From positions 14,336,001 to 14,400,000 of the forward strand of contig NW_024466218.1 of NCBI RefSeq assembly GCF_017591425.1: 64,000 nt of DNA, read 5' to 3'. Below are positions 10,923-22,770 of the stretch, in pieces (positions within the stretch are counted from its first letter, which is position 1; every line of letters starts with the position of its first letter). This stretch comes from Ochotona curzoniae (lineage: Eukaryota; Chordata; Mammalia; Lagomorpha; Ochotonidae). Under the pieces are notes generated by a model. It saw only the letters and a list, made by a program, of their open reading frames with translations, had not been told where the DNA came from and did not search any database. Both the position numbers and the translations under genes were made by a program.

Positions 10923-12537
10923 ATGGTGGGCCACTTCACTCAGTAATGGAATATGAGGACTCAGTCTTGGGACCCTTATACACTCCATGCCAAATAGACA
11001 TTTTATCCTTCTGTTTCAATTATTAATTTATTTTTTTCAGAAACCTTCCTCACCTCAGACAGGTTCAGCCAATGTATTTTGACTGATCTTGGGAAGATCC
11101 AGGGTCTGAATTTGGGTAATCCAGTGAATACCGAACCTTGGTTGATCAATGAAGGCACATACTAGAATCAGCCTGGAACAACAACAACAAAAAGCATGCA
11201 TGCATTTGAACAGGCTCATTTAAATACATGCACACACATACCTATGTGCTAACCGAGACATATGTAGGGACATAGCTCATGTACATGCAGAACTCTCTGT
11301 ACCTAGAACCGTGGCAGAGAACTGTAGTTTTAAGATAGGGACACAGGCAGTGCATGGAGATAAGAAAGGGTCATTAGTCTTTACACAGTCAAGTCGGCCT
11401 CACAGATTTCAGCTGGATTATTGCACTAGTAGCCAACGATCTCAGTGGCTTCTTACCAGGTTGCTTCCCTGTGGATCTTTTTTGCAGAGTGCTCATTTCT
11501 GAGGGGTTTCTGTATTCCTTGAAGGTAATAGGACGCCACGTTGCCTATTTCTTATTCTTCACTGTCTTTGCTTCAGTTCATAGATCTTCAACTCCCTATT
11601 TTTAGAAATAAATGTATGTTTAGAGAGTGAGGAGCGACCTAAGACAGACACGACGTGCCTGCCCTGAGTTTTGTTAGGTTTGCCATTTGTTTACTGGTGG
11701 TACATTGTCCCTTCTCTTGTCAAAGTTTTAACCTGAAAATCTTCTGCTTCTCAAAACAGTTCAGAAGCTTTCAGAAAATAGGGATTATCTTATATTTTCT
11801 CTCTCACAGGTTTCAATGGTTTTAAAATAAATAACATATCATGGTGCAGTTTAAATTCTTATTCTTAAATCAATTTGCCAGAAAATTCTAGTGCACTGAA
11901 CTTGTGTTTGATGATTTAGAAGGGGGTATTTGAAAGAAAAAAAAATTCACTCTCCAAAGTTTTTTTCTTTTTTAATAAAAACTGCATGTGTGACAATGGA
12001 AAGATTGGTTCACATGGAGTGAACTAACTAGGAAGATTTAAGGAATTTGACGTAAGAGAATGGTGCAAAATAATTTAATCTATGAAGAATGCTATGTATT
12101 GCCTGGACTTTCATCCCTCAAAGACGGAGAGGTTGTTACATCTTTGTTTGTAGCAACACGACTTCACTGTCCCTTGTGTGATAGAAGGCAGATAGAATAG
12201 ATTAAAAAATTGGCTTGGATCTTTGAAAAATAAATATCCATGGTTATAGATGTTTGTAAGCATTTTTTTTTCATTTTATGCATCTTGCTCATCCTTGGTC
12301 CCTGTGGGCAGCAGGAATAAAAGGTCAACTTACTGTCGACTGTGAGAAAGCCTGTTTCAGAGACATTTCCGGCTGAGATCTCCCAGGAGATGTCACACCT
12401 TGACATGTGGCGTCAGGACCCAGGGAGATGTCGTAAAGATTCATATGTAAATATGCCATTTGGCTTTGTGCATTGAGATGAAATAGCTGTGTGAGTAAGT
12501 GTGCATGTGCTATGTATATAAAATCATACCGATGTGG
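10923..12537. other. Unrecognised single-copy DNA
   Basis: 1.6 kb without recognised gene or dispersed repeat. A short A/C-rich microsatellite-like patch occurs at 11,181-11,190 and 'cacacacatac' near 11,231. Confidence 0.5.
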
Positions 12538-12712
12538 CTATATATGTTGTGTGTGCGTGTAGTTTTGGATTATTTATGTGTTTGCTATGGGGCAATTTGC
12601 GTATACATGCCGTATGTGTGTACATTGTATAAGTACATTACAGGTAAATTATGTTGTCTTTAGCTGCATACATACGTTTATACAGGGTGTGTGTGTGTGT
12701 GTCTGTGTGTGT
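12538..12712. repeat. TG-rich low-complexity region
   Basis: Two TG-rich patches, near 12,548-12,560 and a (GT)n run at 12,687-12,712 interrupted by one C. Frames open through it are repeat artefacts. Confidence 0.85.
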
Positions 12713-13552
12713 GTTCTGCTATTTTTTTCTGTGTGTGCCCTCAGGAAGCGAAAAACAAAATATGTCATTATCTGTGGAGAATACAGCTTCAAATTAAATA
12801 CATTAAAAACAACCTTTCCCAGCTGTCAGAGAAAACGTTGAAGGGTTTTCACAAAGGGAAGGAAATCTCTTGGGCAACCATATCTATATTTGCATTCCTT
12901 GTTTCAGAATAAAGACAAAGAAAGAGCCTAAACAAATGCACACTCTCCTGACAGAGTCATATTTTCAAAAGTGCTGGTTGGTGGCGCCTCCATGATGTCC
13001 TGTCTGTGACATTTTAAGATCATAAATTGCTGCTGGGAAACACTCTCTCTTTTCATATTTACATTTTTTAAAAAAAAAGCCTTTTTTCCCCTTAATGGTT
13101 AATTAGGTCACTAATCAAAAGAAGCTCTTAAAAGGAAAATGAAATGTTGACATTTTGCAATTATTTGCTACCGTGAATAATACATAAACATACTACTTAT
13201 GGAGAAAGTAGCTTTCAACCTTTTTTCCTTCCACAAAAGCTCACGCTGACAGCTGAATCCTTGTACGTTAGGTCACACACAACACTACTTCCTTCCCTGG
13301 TGGCATTCACTGTGGGCCGCCTATCTGTCATTGTACTGTGCTTTTGCAAAAACTTAAGTAGCTAGGTGTGCGAACGTGTACAAAGTATATTACTCTTGTC
13401 TCTTTCCAGTTACAGCATGAGCATAATCCACTCATATATCATTAAATATTTCAAGTACAAATTTTTTCAGCATCCAGTTCAACCAGAAACAAATATTCTA
13501 ATAATTCTCCTTGTTCAATCCTGTACTTGGAATTTTGTGAGTGCATGTGCTA
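12713..13552. other. Unrecognised single-copy DNA
   Basis: No recognised gene or repeat beyond a poly-A (13,070-13,078). Confidence 0.5.
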
Positions 13553-13900
13553 ACTTCTTAGTGCTGCAACATAACACCCAAACGAGATGACTTATGAAGG
13601 AAGGATGTCAGTTTTGTAGTTCACAGTGCAAGATGAAACAGATCTCACTAGTTTAGCTTTCTGGCAAGGCCAGAGAAAAGCAGTGGCACAAGAGACATGA
13701 GGGAGCATGAGGCAGCTGTCAGAGAGGATGGCTGGGCCTGAATTGGGCTCACATAATCAACCCTCTTACAACAAGTGCATTCCGAAGACATACGCCACAT
13801 GACTTAAACAGCTGCTATGAAGCCCACTTTCTAGGCACGTAATTGGTTAGAAATTCCATCCTGCTAGTGTCACCAACTCATGACTTCAGTATGTAAGTAT
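13553..13900 (-). mobile_element. MaLR-type LTR fragment, antisense
   Basis: Read on plus, the order is that of a reversed MaLR LTR: 'gctgcaacataacaccc' (complement of the 3' end), 'gtcagttttgtagttcacag', a middle with 'agagacatgagggagc', then 'acaagtgcattcc' and 'cacgtaattggttag'. Strongly diverged, subfamily unresolved. Confidence 0.5.
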
Positions 13901-13947
13901 CTGCATGAGTTTGGGAACTAAATGTTTTCTAAACCTTAGCAGGGTAA

Positions 13948-14358
13948 GGGTCGGTATTGTGATATACCGCCTGAGTTCCCAGCATCCCATGTAGAATGGT
14001 GGTTGGTGTCCTGGCTGTATTACTTACATCCAATTCCCCACCGAATCACCTGTGAAACAAGAAATAATGACTAGTACAAGCATATGTCATTCACAAGAGA
14101 GATCTGGATAGTTTCATACTTTGGTCTGGTCCCAGCACCGGCCATGTCTACCTTTGAGTACTAAACTATAAAATACAGTTTATCCTCCCTCCTCTTCCTT
14201 CTTCTCATCTCACCCCTTCCCTACACACTCTCACTTCTTTTTCTCTCCTCTTCCTTCCTCTCTCTCCTCTTGCCCCTCTTCTTTTCTCTACTCCCTTCTG
14301 CCCTCCTCCCACCTCTCCCCTTTTCTCTCCCTCTAACTGCCTTTTAAATAAATAAATA
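13948..14358 (+). mobile_element. Old C-type SINE, sense, with expanded pyrimidine tract
   Basis: Head 'tcggtattgtgatataccgc', 'cccagcatcccatgtagaatg', and a tail 'taactgccttttaaataaataaat' frame a C-type SINE. The TCTC-rich segment normally just before the tail has expanded to about 155 nt (14,180-14,335). Confidence 0.8.
14180..14335. repeat. Polypyrimidine (C/T) tract inside a SINE
   Basis: A roughly 155-nt plus-strand stretch made almost wholly of C and T (ctcctcttccttcttctc-type), with rare A interruptions. Long homopurine-homopyrimidine runs can form triplex DNA. Confidence 0.9.
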
Positions 14359-15449
14359 TGCTAACAAAGGAATAACAGTAGATTTCCTATTAAATGTTAT
14401 GACTATTTAAAAATAACTTGAAATTTCATTTATGATTTGTTTTTGCCTCTTCATGTCAAACAATCTTATTCTTTGAGATCAGCTTAATCATGTCTTCTGT
14501 TGTCAAAATCACCAGTGAATAACTTCACCACTCAAGAATCTTTTTCAAGCATGTCTCTCTCTAAACTCAACCGTGCATCATTGTAGCTCGCTCTTCCACA
14601 TCATTGGACACCACAATACTATGAATTCTGCATACATATCACTGTCTCCAACATTATCTAACTGCAATTGACCACCCTGTTTTTCTCCTGGTTTACTAAA
14701 TATTAGACTTTCTCGACTTCAAGTTTTTTTCTCTTGACTCCACGTTTTTAGTCTTTTAAAAGTGTAACTTTGTCCTTGACACTTGAGTAAGCAGTTGTGG
14801 AAGTGAAGAACAGGTTCTTCGAGTCATTTCGTTCAAGTTCTATGCATCTGGATCCTTCCTCTCCCTACCTACACATCCCTTGATTTGGAGTTGCGTACTT
14901 TAATCTCAGCTCCCATCAGCAGCCTTCCCTCTTCCTGCGAGTCTATGCCTGCTTCTGTCTATGTGCAAAGACATGATTCGATTTATAGCCCCACCATAAC
15001 CTAGTAATGATCTCATCTTACCCAATGGCAGTTCACATTATGAACTTCCAGGTGGACAGTAATTTTGAGATACTATTTACAAAAACAATTGAGTCCTAAA
15101 AAAGACAATACATATGAACATGAACTCACTCCAGCCCTCGGTGTCCTAGTATCCTTATCTTCCAAGTGCTAATACTGTCTCAGTCATCTTCCTCCAAGCA
15201 GGCATGAACATTCGGATGAACATTTAGCTGAAACACAGCTGCATAGTATAAGGGTCCATACACAACTATTAAATGCATTTGTACAAAGAAAACATGCAGA
15301 TATAGATAATCTTCAAAATTATTAGATTCTCATCGAGCAAATAATGTGACAAAATTGGAATATTAATTTGTAAGGTCACATTGTTTATTCAATTTCTATT
15401 GTGTTATCAAGCAGTGTATGGGAATTTTATAACCAAAACTATTCTGAAC
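14359..15449. other. Unrecognised single-copy DNA
   Basis: No gene recognised. Some diverged mammal-wide repeat may be present but could not be assigned. Confidence 0.5.
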
Positions 15450-15560
15450 ATTCTCTTTTACACTCTTACATCTTAGAGACTGAACAATGAGCCTGGAGAG
15501 ATTAAATGACATGTCCATGCTTGTTCAGTCCATTGGCTGAAGGCTCAGTACCCTGTTCTT
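15450..15560 (-). mobile_element. Probable MIR fragment, antisense
   Basis: 'ttttacactcttacatctt' through 'ggagagattaaatgacatg' to 'aggctcagtaccctg' follows the reversed MIR core (ttttacagatgaggaaactg ... ggttaagtgacttgccc). Highly diverged. Confidence 0.45.
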
Positions 15561-16104
15561 ATTCTCAATGGAAATCAGCAGCTAATACAAGATGTCAAAT
15601 GGTTTGAGTGGCTCATAACCCCGAGTCTCTCTCTGTTATAGAAATTCTGCTAAAAATAGTACCTTGATATCAAAGAAAGCAGATAAAACCTGGGGTTAGA
15701 AAGGATGATTTGAATTCAGATGAGAAGTTGACAATTTATTTGGTATTACTCACGTTTCTTAATATTTCTAAGATTTCATTTCTTTAGCTATAGAATTAGT
15801 AAGACAATGTTCTTTCATTGACTACATGTAGACATTGATCTAAATAGAGAAAATAAAGTTTATGGCCTATTAACTGCATATACATTATATATTTTAGGAA
15901 GTTATCTGTATCTATTTATATAAACATAGATACAAACATATACATTCACACACAGAGAGAATAACATGGAAAATCACACTCCATAATAAAGAAATTCTGA
16001 TTATATGAGCAAAATAGCATAGAAATGATAGTGCTTTTAAAAGAAAACTTTGCTCTGTGGTTTAATAGGAAGTAGTATTTTCTGATAGTACAAGATTCTC
16101 CGCT
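15561..16104. other. Unrecognised AT-rich DNA
   Basis: TA/CA-rich patch at 15,885-15,955. No gene or assignable repeat. Confidence 0.5.
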
Positions 16105-16266
16105 TATGCATTCTCATAAAATTGTCTTAACAGCAACAGATAATAAAGATCCAGGTTTTATGGATGATAAAATAAAGGATCAAAACATTTAAAAAGTTGC
16201 CCCAGGCCACCACATTAATATATGCTAAAGATGGATTTCAAAGAGCTATCTGTCTAAAGGCAAAGG
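16105..16266 (-). mobile_element. MIR fragment, antisense
   Basis: 'gcattctcataaaattgtc', 'gttttatggatgataaaat', 'ttaaaaagttgccccaggcc', 'gatggatttcaaagagc' follow in order the reversed MIR consensus, including the 'aagttgcccaaggtcac' core. Confidence 0.7.
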
Positions 16267-16417
16267 TTAGGCTCTGTCTTGAAGCTGATATGCCCAGGCT
16301 CTGAACTATTTAGGGATGCAGAAACTAGAACGGGAGTGTTGGTCAGAATAGTTATGTAGAAAGCCCTTTTGACATCTCCGCTCTGATGGACGTGTCGGTA
16401 AATGCACACTCCTGTAC

Positions 16418-16606
16418 CTGGCAGCTTTCGGACACCTTCCAAGCTGTGATCCTGCCTCAGTTCAGCCTCCTGGGATGACTGTGGGATTAATGAGCTCCCA
16501 TTCATAAAGCCTTCTGATGAGGAACGCCTGCCACGGCTGTAAGTGTAAGTCACATCATTGTTTGGATTGGCGTTGAGACATGCCGGCAAAATCTCCATCC
16601 CCGTGG
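16418..16606 (-). other. Candidate protein-coding exon (unidentified gene)
   Basis: On the minus strand a 189-nt interval is open in one frame. It sits between a strong acceptor (pyrimidine-rich 'ccctctatttccctag' ending at 16,607) and a strong donor (CCAG followed by gtacagg at 16,417). The length is a multiple of three and both ends are in phase 1, as in a symmetric cassette exon. The peptide is hydrophilic and serine-rich, with ANPNNDVTYTYSRGRRSSSE and, further on, MNGSSLIPQSSQEAELRQ, consistent with a cytoplasmic or linker segment. I do not recognise the protein. The frame stays open past the donor to 114 codons, so it could still be chance. No companion minus-strand exon was identified. 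Confidence 0.35.
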
Positions 16607-17160
16607 CTAGGGAAATAGAGGGATAATATAATCAAATCTGTGGATGCAGGCTCTGCCAGTCTGTAGGCTTATCGTAAGGGGCCACTTTGCCTACAAGTCA
16701 GTTGGATTCCTGGCTGGATGTTGTATGTTCCGGTTTCCTATGTTTATTAAGTATTTTCAAGATTATATCTGAACCTAATCCCTTACAAGCTTTGGGAATT
16801 CATTCTGGTTTTAGCTCACAGGTGAATGAAACACAGAAGTTAAAGAAAAAGCCAGTGTATTGGGTTTTTTTTGAATGTTTTGATTTCAAGCAGAATCTAG
16901 GTAGAAAGGATAAATTTGAAATATCTTTGACAGATAGAAAAATATAAAAATGCAGGCATAGCTTCTTGTGTAAAAACCTCAGCAAAACTTAGCAAAATAC
17001 TCTGTACATTTGCTGGGTTTTGGGCATCTTGGTAGCTAGCTGACTTTCTGCCTGTTTTTGTTTACAAGGACCACTGAAATCTCCATTTGTGTGTCTACAC
17101 AACTGCAGAAAAATAACTGATTTAAAATGGTTTATCAATAATTTTTCTTTTCATTTCTTT
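16607..17160. other. Unrecognised single-copy DNA
   Basis: No recognised gene or dispersed repeat. Confidence 0.5.
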
Positions 17161-17164
17161 AAAA

Positions 17165-17518
17165 ACCTTTAAATTTATTTTAAAGACATAAGTATAAAGT
17201 AAGAGACACTCACACACACACACATACACACACACACACACACATACACACACCATACCTTTTTAATTTTCTGATTTACTCCCCAGATGACCAAAGCAGC
17301 TAAGCCTGAGCAGGGTAGATATTGGAAGTGTGCAATTCTATCCAGGTTTCCCACCTGAGTTGCAGAGGCCAAAACATGTGGACCATCTCCCATTGTTTCT
17401 CCATCCAAACCAAGAGCTGGTTTGGATGTGGAGCAGCAGGTACTGGACAGGGTGCCCACATGCCATGCTGGCCTTGCAGCCACTAGCGTAATGCTTAACA
17501 ACACTATGCCAGCCCCTA
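17165..17518 (-). mobile_element. Old C-type SINE, antisense, with internal (CA)n
   Basis: 'aaatttattttaaagacat' (tail complement), a CA microsatellite where GAGA-type sequence normally lies, then 'actccccagatgacc', 'agctaagcctgagc', 'aacactatgccagcccc'. Diverged. Confidence 0.75.
17210..17253. repeat. (CA)n microsatellite with CATA interruptions
   Basis: CA repeat interrupted by 'cata' three times, lying inside the tail side of an antisense SINE. Confidence 0.95.
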
Positions 17519-17763
17519 TTTATTTTCTTTGGTACCAACCAAACTTAAATCTGATAGGCAAATCTAATGAAAATTGACTGACTGGCCTTCCCAGGCTTAA
17601 TGTGTCTATGTGTCAGTATGTTTAATTGTGATTGTTTAACAGTCCTTGAACTTTTTGCAGCATATCGCTTCATATAAATAGTCGGTTGTGTTTTTACAAA
17701 ATGTACCATTCCATCCTTTCAATTATTCTTTCTTTTAACAAATAGTTTTGGAGCAACTCTTTT

Positions 17764-18099
17764 AAAAAAAAAAAAAAAAGATTTATTTTTATTATGTTTT
17801 ATTGGAAAGGCAGATATACAGAGAGGAGAGACAGAGAGGAAGATCTTCTGTCCGATGATTCACTCCCCAAGTGAGCGCAACAGCCAATGCTATGCCGGTC
17901 CGAAGCCAGGAGCCTCTTCTGGGTCTCCCACATGGGTGCAGGGTCCCAAAGCTTTGGGCTGTCCTCAACTGCTTTCCCGGGCCACAGGCAGGGAGCTGGA
18001 TGGGAAGTGAAGCTGCCGGGATTAGAACCGGCGCCCATATGGGATCCCAGCCTGTGCAAGGTGAGGACCTTAACCACTGTGCCATCGCGCCAGGCCCTG
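17764..18099 (-). mobile_element. Young lagomorph C-type SINE, antisense, full length
   Basis: A 16-A run and tail complement, 'ttggaaaggcagatatac', 'ttcactccccaagtgagc', 'gcagggagctggatggg', 'gattagaaccggcgccc', 'gtgccatcgcgccaggccc'. Retained CpGs show youth. The target duplication 'gagcaactcttt' occurs at 17,751 and again at 18,100. Confidence 0.96.
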
Positions 18100-18113
18100 G
18101 AGCAACTCTTTTT

Positions 18114-18440
18114 TAAGGATTTATTTATTTTTATTACAAAGTCAGATATACAAAGAGGAGGCGAAATAAGAGAGGAAGATCTTCTGTCTGATGATTCACT
18201 CCCCAGTGAGCTGCAATGGCCGGTGCTGTGCTGATCCGGAGCCAGGAGCCAGGAACCTCCTCCAGGTCTCTCACATGGGTGCAGGATCCCAAAGCACTGG
18301 TCTGTCCTCGACTGCTTTCCCAGGCCACAGGCAGGGAGCTGGATGGGAAGTGGGGCTGCCGGGATTAGAACCGGCGCCCATATGGGATCCTGGCGTGTGC
18401 AAGGCAAGGACTTTAACCACTGCGCCATCGTGCCGGGCCT
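18114..18440 (-). mobile_element. Young lagomorph C-type SINE, antisense, same target site
   Basis: Complete layout ending 'ctgcgccatcgtgccgggcct'. It is followed at 18,441 by a third copy of the target sequence 'gcaactctttt', so it shares its target duplication with the SINE immediately to the left. Confidence 0.96.
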
Positions 18441-18451
18441 GCAACTCTTTT

Positions 18452-20883
18452 CTATTGGAAAATGCACCAGATGACAATTCAGAAATGTCGAAATCTATTG
18501 TAACCCTTGATGAATAACCGTGTTTGGCAAGTTGCTCAACCTCTCTAAAATTATGCTTCTGTCAAACAAGGATCTGCTCCAGCAATAAAGAAATAGAATG
18601 ATAAAGAGAATGATAAATAGCATAATAAAGAGAATGACTCCATTCTCTCTTTTTTTTAATCTGGTGTTTTTCAAGTCATTTTTAGGTAAATGTCATCTAG
18701 AAAATTGCTAAGGCCAAAATTTAAAGTAGAGAACATTTGAAAATTAATTGTTTTCCTAAGTACAAACTACACAATTAATAGGTCACCAAAATGAATTTCT
18801 ACCCTACTTTTCTCAACTACATGAAAGCATTCATCATCAGAACAGTGGCAACAGCTCAGCAACAGCAGCTGCCCTGGGCAGGAGCCGAACTAAGGGGAGT
18901 GAATTAGATAAATGGGTCATTCTTAATGATTTTCCTAATGAGATTTTCAAAATACAGTGAGACAGCAAAGTGGGGAACTACTTTTTTTTTTTTAAGTCGG
19001 AATGCTTTCAGTGATACAGAGAGATGGACATTGGAACTCCACAAACAGTGGCCACCATACAAGAAAAACTTCTTCATCCCATATTAAAATCCAGAGAGTA
19101 AAAAACAGCAAAGCACATAACAACATGCATGGGTACAAGAAATTGAAACAAACAAAAAAAGGCATACACTGAATGGGCAGTAAGGGTAGAGTACTGAGAA
19201 CATATCAGGAGCTCTGAGATAACTCACTGTCAACGGACTTAGAGACTGGTCAAGAAGAAAACCATGTTTGAATCAGCTAAGGACATTCATGACTGCCTTG
19301 TTACTTACTTGACTCTGTGTCATCTGAGCTATCTTAGGCGGAGACACACCTCCTAATTGTGAATTTTCTCAGGGTTGCCTCATTCCTGCACCTTCCTGCC
19401 AGTGTGTCTTCAGCTGAAACAAGGTCTCTCAACCACCAAGGGTCCTCACCTGCTTCCATGAACTCCTCTAAACATGAGTTTGACTGATGTCATAACTCTA
19501 CCAGTCCTACCTTTAGGCATGGGAGAGAAAGAAAGCTGAGGAAAGAGAAATCGGTCTTAATTATCCTGTTGTTGCCCTTTCTTTTGTCAATGTCATGTTA
19601 CGTTAATGGATATTTCATTCCCTGTGTGACTTCATCTGGATGGACGTGGCAAGCAGTGACTTCTAAGTTTGATCTCCTCTCATAGACCCTGTTATCACTG
19701 ACAAAGAAGCTTTCAAGTTCAAACTGAGTTAGGGTGAGCAGTGTCTTAAAAAGTTTGGATCTTTCTGATCCTCCTCTACTTGTAGTTGTAAATATTTCCA
19801 ATGAGCTCTCTTTAAAATGTACTCAGGAAACCAATACTCTAGCTTAAAGATTTGATGGTGAAACCCCTTGTTGCTGCTGTGGAAAACTGGTTCTGTATGA
19901 AAAATTATAGCAGACACAGTTGTCCCAGATGGCTCCCAGTTCATTGTCCTTGTCCTCAGATAGTGGCTGAGGAGAACTGATTGTTTCCAAATTATTTGAA
20001 CTAACAATTGGATAGGGCCATCCACACGCTGTGTTCCCTACCACCGTCAGACAACAAAATGCCTCTAAGATGCTTCTGTGTGCCCTTTGTGTTCAATCCC
20101 AGGCATGCCTTTAAAGCAAATGAAACAATTAAATCTTTAACAAAGCATCCATATTCACTAGCTCTTACACATCCAGAATTCAAACCATAATAGTTCTTGA
20201 GGGAATGTCAGTTTCTATGGATCTGAAATGAATAGATAAGCACTAAATTCATAGGTAAGTAAATAAAAATCATATATGTCAGTGACATAAGGGTTTTCTT
20301 CCTTTCTATGGCTCCAGGAAAACTCACTGAACAGAGTTTTGAACACTAAAGAAAATGTTTAAGTAACCTTTTAAGATGAAAATAATTTTTTGTTTTATGA
20401 CTGCTTGGCCATACATATGTAAATAAGGAATGTGGTATTTGATATAATGCATAACAAACATTAATATTCGCCATTGCAGTATTTTTGCATGTAAAACAAA
20501 GTTTTCTGGTTAAAAAATAAAAATATTTCACAAATGTTAGTAACACAAGCTGATATAGCATAAGCCAATAAAGAAAAGGGAAAAATTAAAATTTGGTGCA
20601 AATAGACAATCAGAAGATGAACAGTCTCCAATTTAAGCCTAAGTTTAGCCAATGAGTTATATACAAGGAAGACTAATTAGAATAACAAAGAAAATGCTTA
20701 CAAATTCTGAACTGGAGATGGAATCAAGCTGACAAAAGTTAGACCAGAACTTGCATTATAACCATGCGTTAAAACAAACAAAAAAAAGATTTAAAAAAGC
20801 AACCAAATTTCATTTTAAGATTAATAGTAAGACCAAGACTATCATAACAATGAAAGAAAAACAAAAATGCAGTCATATGGCAG
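18452..20883. other. Long unrecognised segment
   Basis: About 2.4 kb with no confident dispersed repeat. There is a small internal AT-rich duplication near 18,595-18,645 and poly-T/poly-A runs at 18,650 and 18,983. Two abutting minus-strand frames at 19,598-20,025 (67 and 98 codons) read like one broken sequence but match no protein I recognise. Confidence 0.5.
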
Positions 20884-21178
20884 ATGATGGCCTGACATTA
20901 AGGCCTCTGATTAATCAAGTATCTCATAGTGCAGTACATGATTTAGTGTTTCGTCCCGTCTTCCAATCCCAGCTTCCCTGTCCTGAGGACCCTGGGAGGC
21001 AGCTTGCAGTTACGGAGGTGGTTAGCTCTCTGCCATAGCTCCAGGAGTCCTGCTCTGCAGCAAAGCTCTTCACCCTGTTCTCATCCCACTTCTCCTGACA
21101 ATGTGGTCGTTTGAAGAGTGTGCCAGAGAAAGAGGACAGGACGGGTCTTTCTGCTCTCTCTTTCTCTAAATAAATAAG
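20884..21178 (+). mobile_element. Old CSINE3-like SINE, sense
   Basis: 'tctcatagtgcagtacatg', 'cagcttccctgtcctgagg', 'gcagcttgcagttacgg', and 'tttctctaaataaataag' tail follow the order of older C-type SINEs. Diverged. Confidence 0.65.
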
Positions 21179-22056
21179 TACACGAGTAAATAAAGAAGTT
21201 TAAGATTTTCAGAAAAATGCATGCAGACCAAAAAGTCATCAATATTAGGTTTCGGAAGGTCCACTCCAAAAGAAAAAAAATGTTTTTCAGATTGAGAGGA
21301 AATGATCAAGATGTAAAATTTTAACATTGGGAGGAAAGAAAGGACAAATCGAAGAAATCTGTTTAGAGAAACATAATGGCCTTTTCTTCACCTTTTTCAA
21401 TTGTTGGAATAATGATTGAAAGCAGGAAATATAGCACTATGAAAGGGAGTTTTTATATGTGCGGATGTAATATAAATAGGAGCTACAATACTAAAGGGAG
21501 AGGCTAACGGGATACCGGTAATTCCAAGTTTCTCACATTTCAGTGATGCAATATTAATTGTAAACAGATCCTAAAGTGTTAAGTATACATAGTGTAACCT
21601 AAGCATCTAGTAAAATATATAAATTGATGTATTAAAAACTCAATGAATCTATGAAAAAAATACTGAATAATTAAGATTATTTAAGATAGGCCGGGGAATA
21701 AAAACTTGATAATTAGGAAGGAGACAAAACATGAACAACAAGCAAACAGCAAATTGGCAGTTTTGAATCTAAAATTCAATGATAGAATTGATGTAGATGT
21801 TCTAACATTTAAGCTTTAAAAAGACAAATTACAATAGAATAAATGTTAAAGATCTGAATACACTAATAATGTACTTTGAATAAATGGATACAGGTAATCT
21901 AACTATTATAGATGAAATTCATATATACCATGCATTTCTAATAGAGAAAAATAACACATAAAGATGGTTGTCCTATCTTTACCCATAATTCAGAATGCTT
22001 CTCTTCTGGTCATCCAAAATATGAGATTTTCTCCCCAGCAACCACTAATTCTCCCA

Positions 22057-22770
22057 TGGACACAATCAGGTGCCCTGTTATTGTAACACTGTCCACCTGG
22101 AGATACCGTCAGAACCTGTGGGTTAAATATTCAGTCCCAGACGAATGCTGTTACTCACACTCAGTCACAAGTAGCAGGTTGTCGCCTACAGTTCTGACCA
22201 TTTATAAAGTAGTCTTTGCTGTACCCTATCCATGGATTTAGTTCATTCACTAGGACATATGGGACTCATAGAAACATTTATTTAAATTGTTTATTATAGA
22301 GATTATTTCAAAAGATACGGGTAAAAAAAGTCTCATATAGCAAGGCATACAAAAAAAGCACAACATTTTGTTATATTTGGTGTGAGCACTGAGCTCCAGA
22401 GACCTCCATCACACCTCTGAGTATTGTAATGCCAAAGCCTTCTGCAACCTGTCGTTTTGGGGTTTAAGGAGGCTTTGTTACACGTGCACAGCAGCATCAC
22501 TGACCATTAGCAATCAGTTTGAAATTCTGCATCTCTCCCCACCGCAGAGGCTGTGCTATGGGCCAGAAAGTTCCAATCCTCTAGTCACATGTCTGATACC
22601 TCTGGCAGTCAGCCTTCATCCTGGGATGGTCCAGAAGCCTATCAACAGTCATCTTAGCAGAACAAAAGAGGCCACATCACTTAGAACTCATTGAGGAAGT
22701 TTATATCAGATGTTCCCTTGAGAAGATTTAAAAGTCCTTAAGAATCATGGGTCAGCAGCTAGGATCAAAC
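22057..22770 (+). mobile_element. ERVL-type LTR (MER21-like), inserted in the ancient L1
   Basis: About 700 bp with landmarks I associate with MER21-type ERVL LTRs: 'cacaatcaggtgccctgtta', 'cacaagtagcaggttgtcgc', 'gggactcatagaaacattta', 'gtttaaggaggctttgtta', 'gaccattagcaatcagtttg', 'ggccagaaagttccaatcc', 'agcagaacaaaagaggcc'. No internal retroviral genes flank it, so it is a solo LTR or fragment. The subfamily is from memory. Confidence 0.65.

Noticed and set aside
12578..12912. Frames with Cys-Val runs near 12,690
   Set aside because: Artefacts of TG-rich low-complexity DNA.
17799..18467. Longest frame in the window, 222 codons, minus strand
   Set aside because: It runs straight through two antisense SINEs and reflects their shared sequence, not a gene.
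22057..22770. Possible endogenous retrovirus with coding regions
   Set aside because: Only LTR-like sequence is present. L1 sequence lies directly on both sides, so no internal genes remain.
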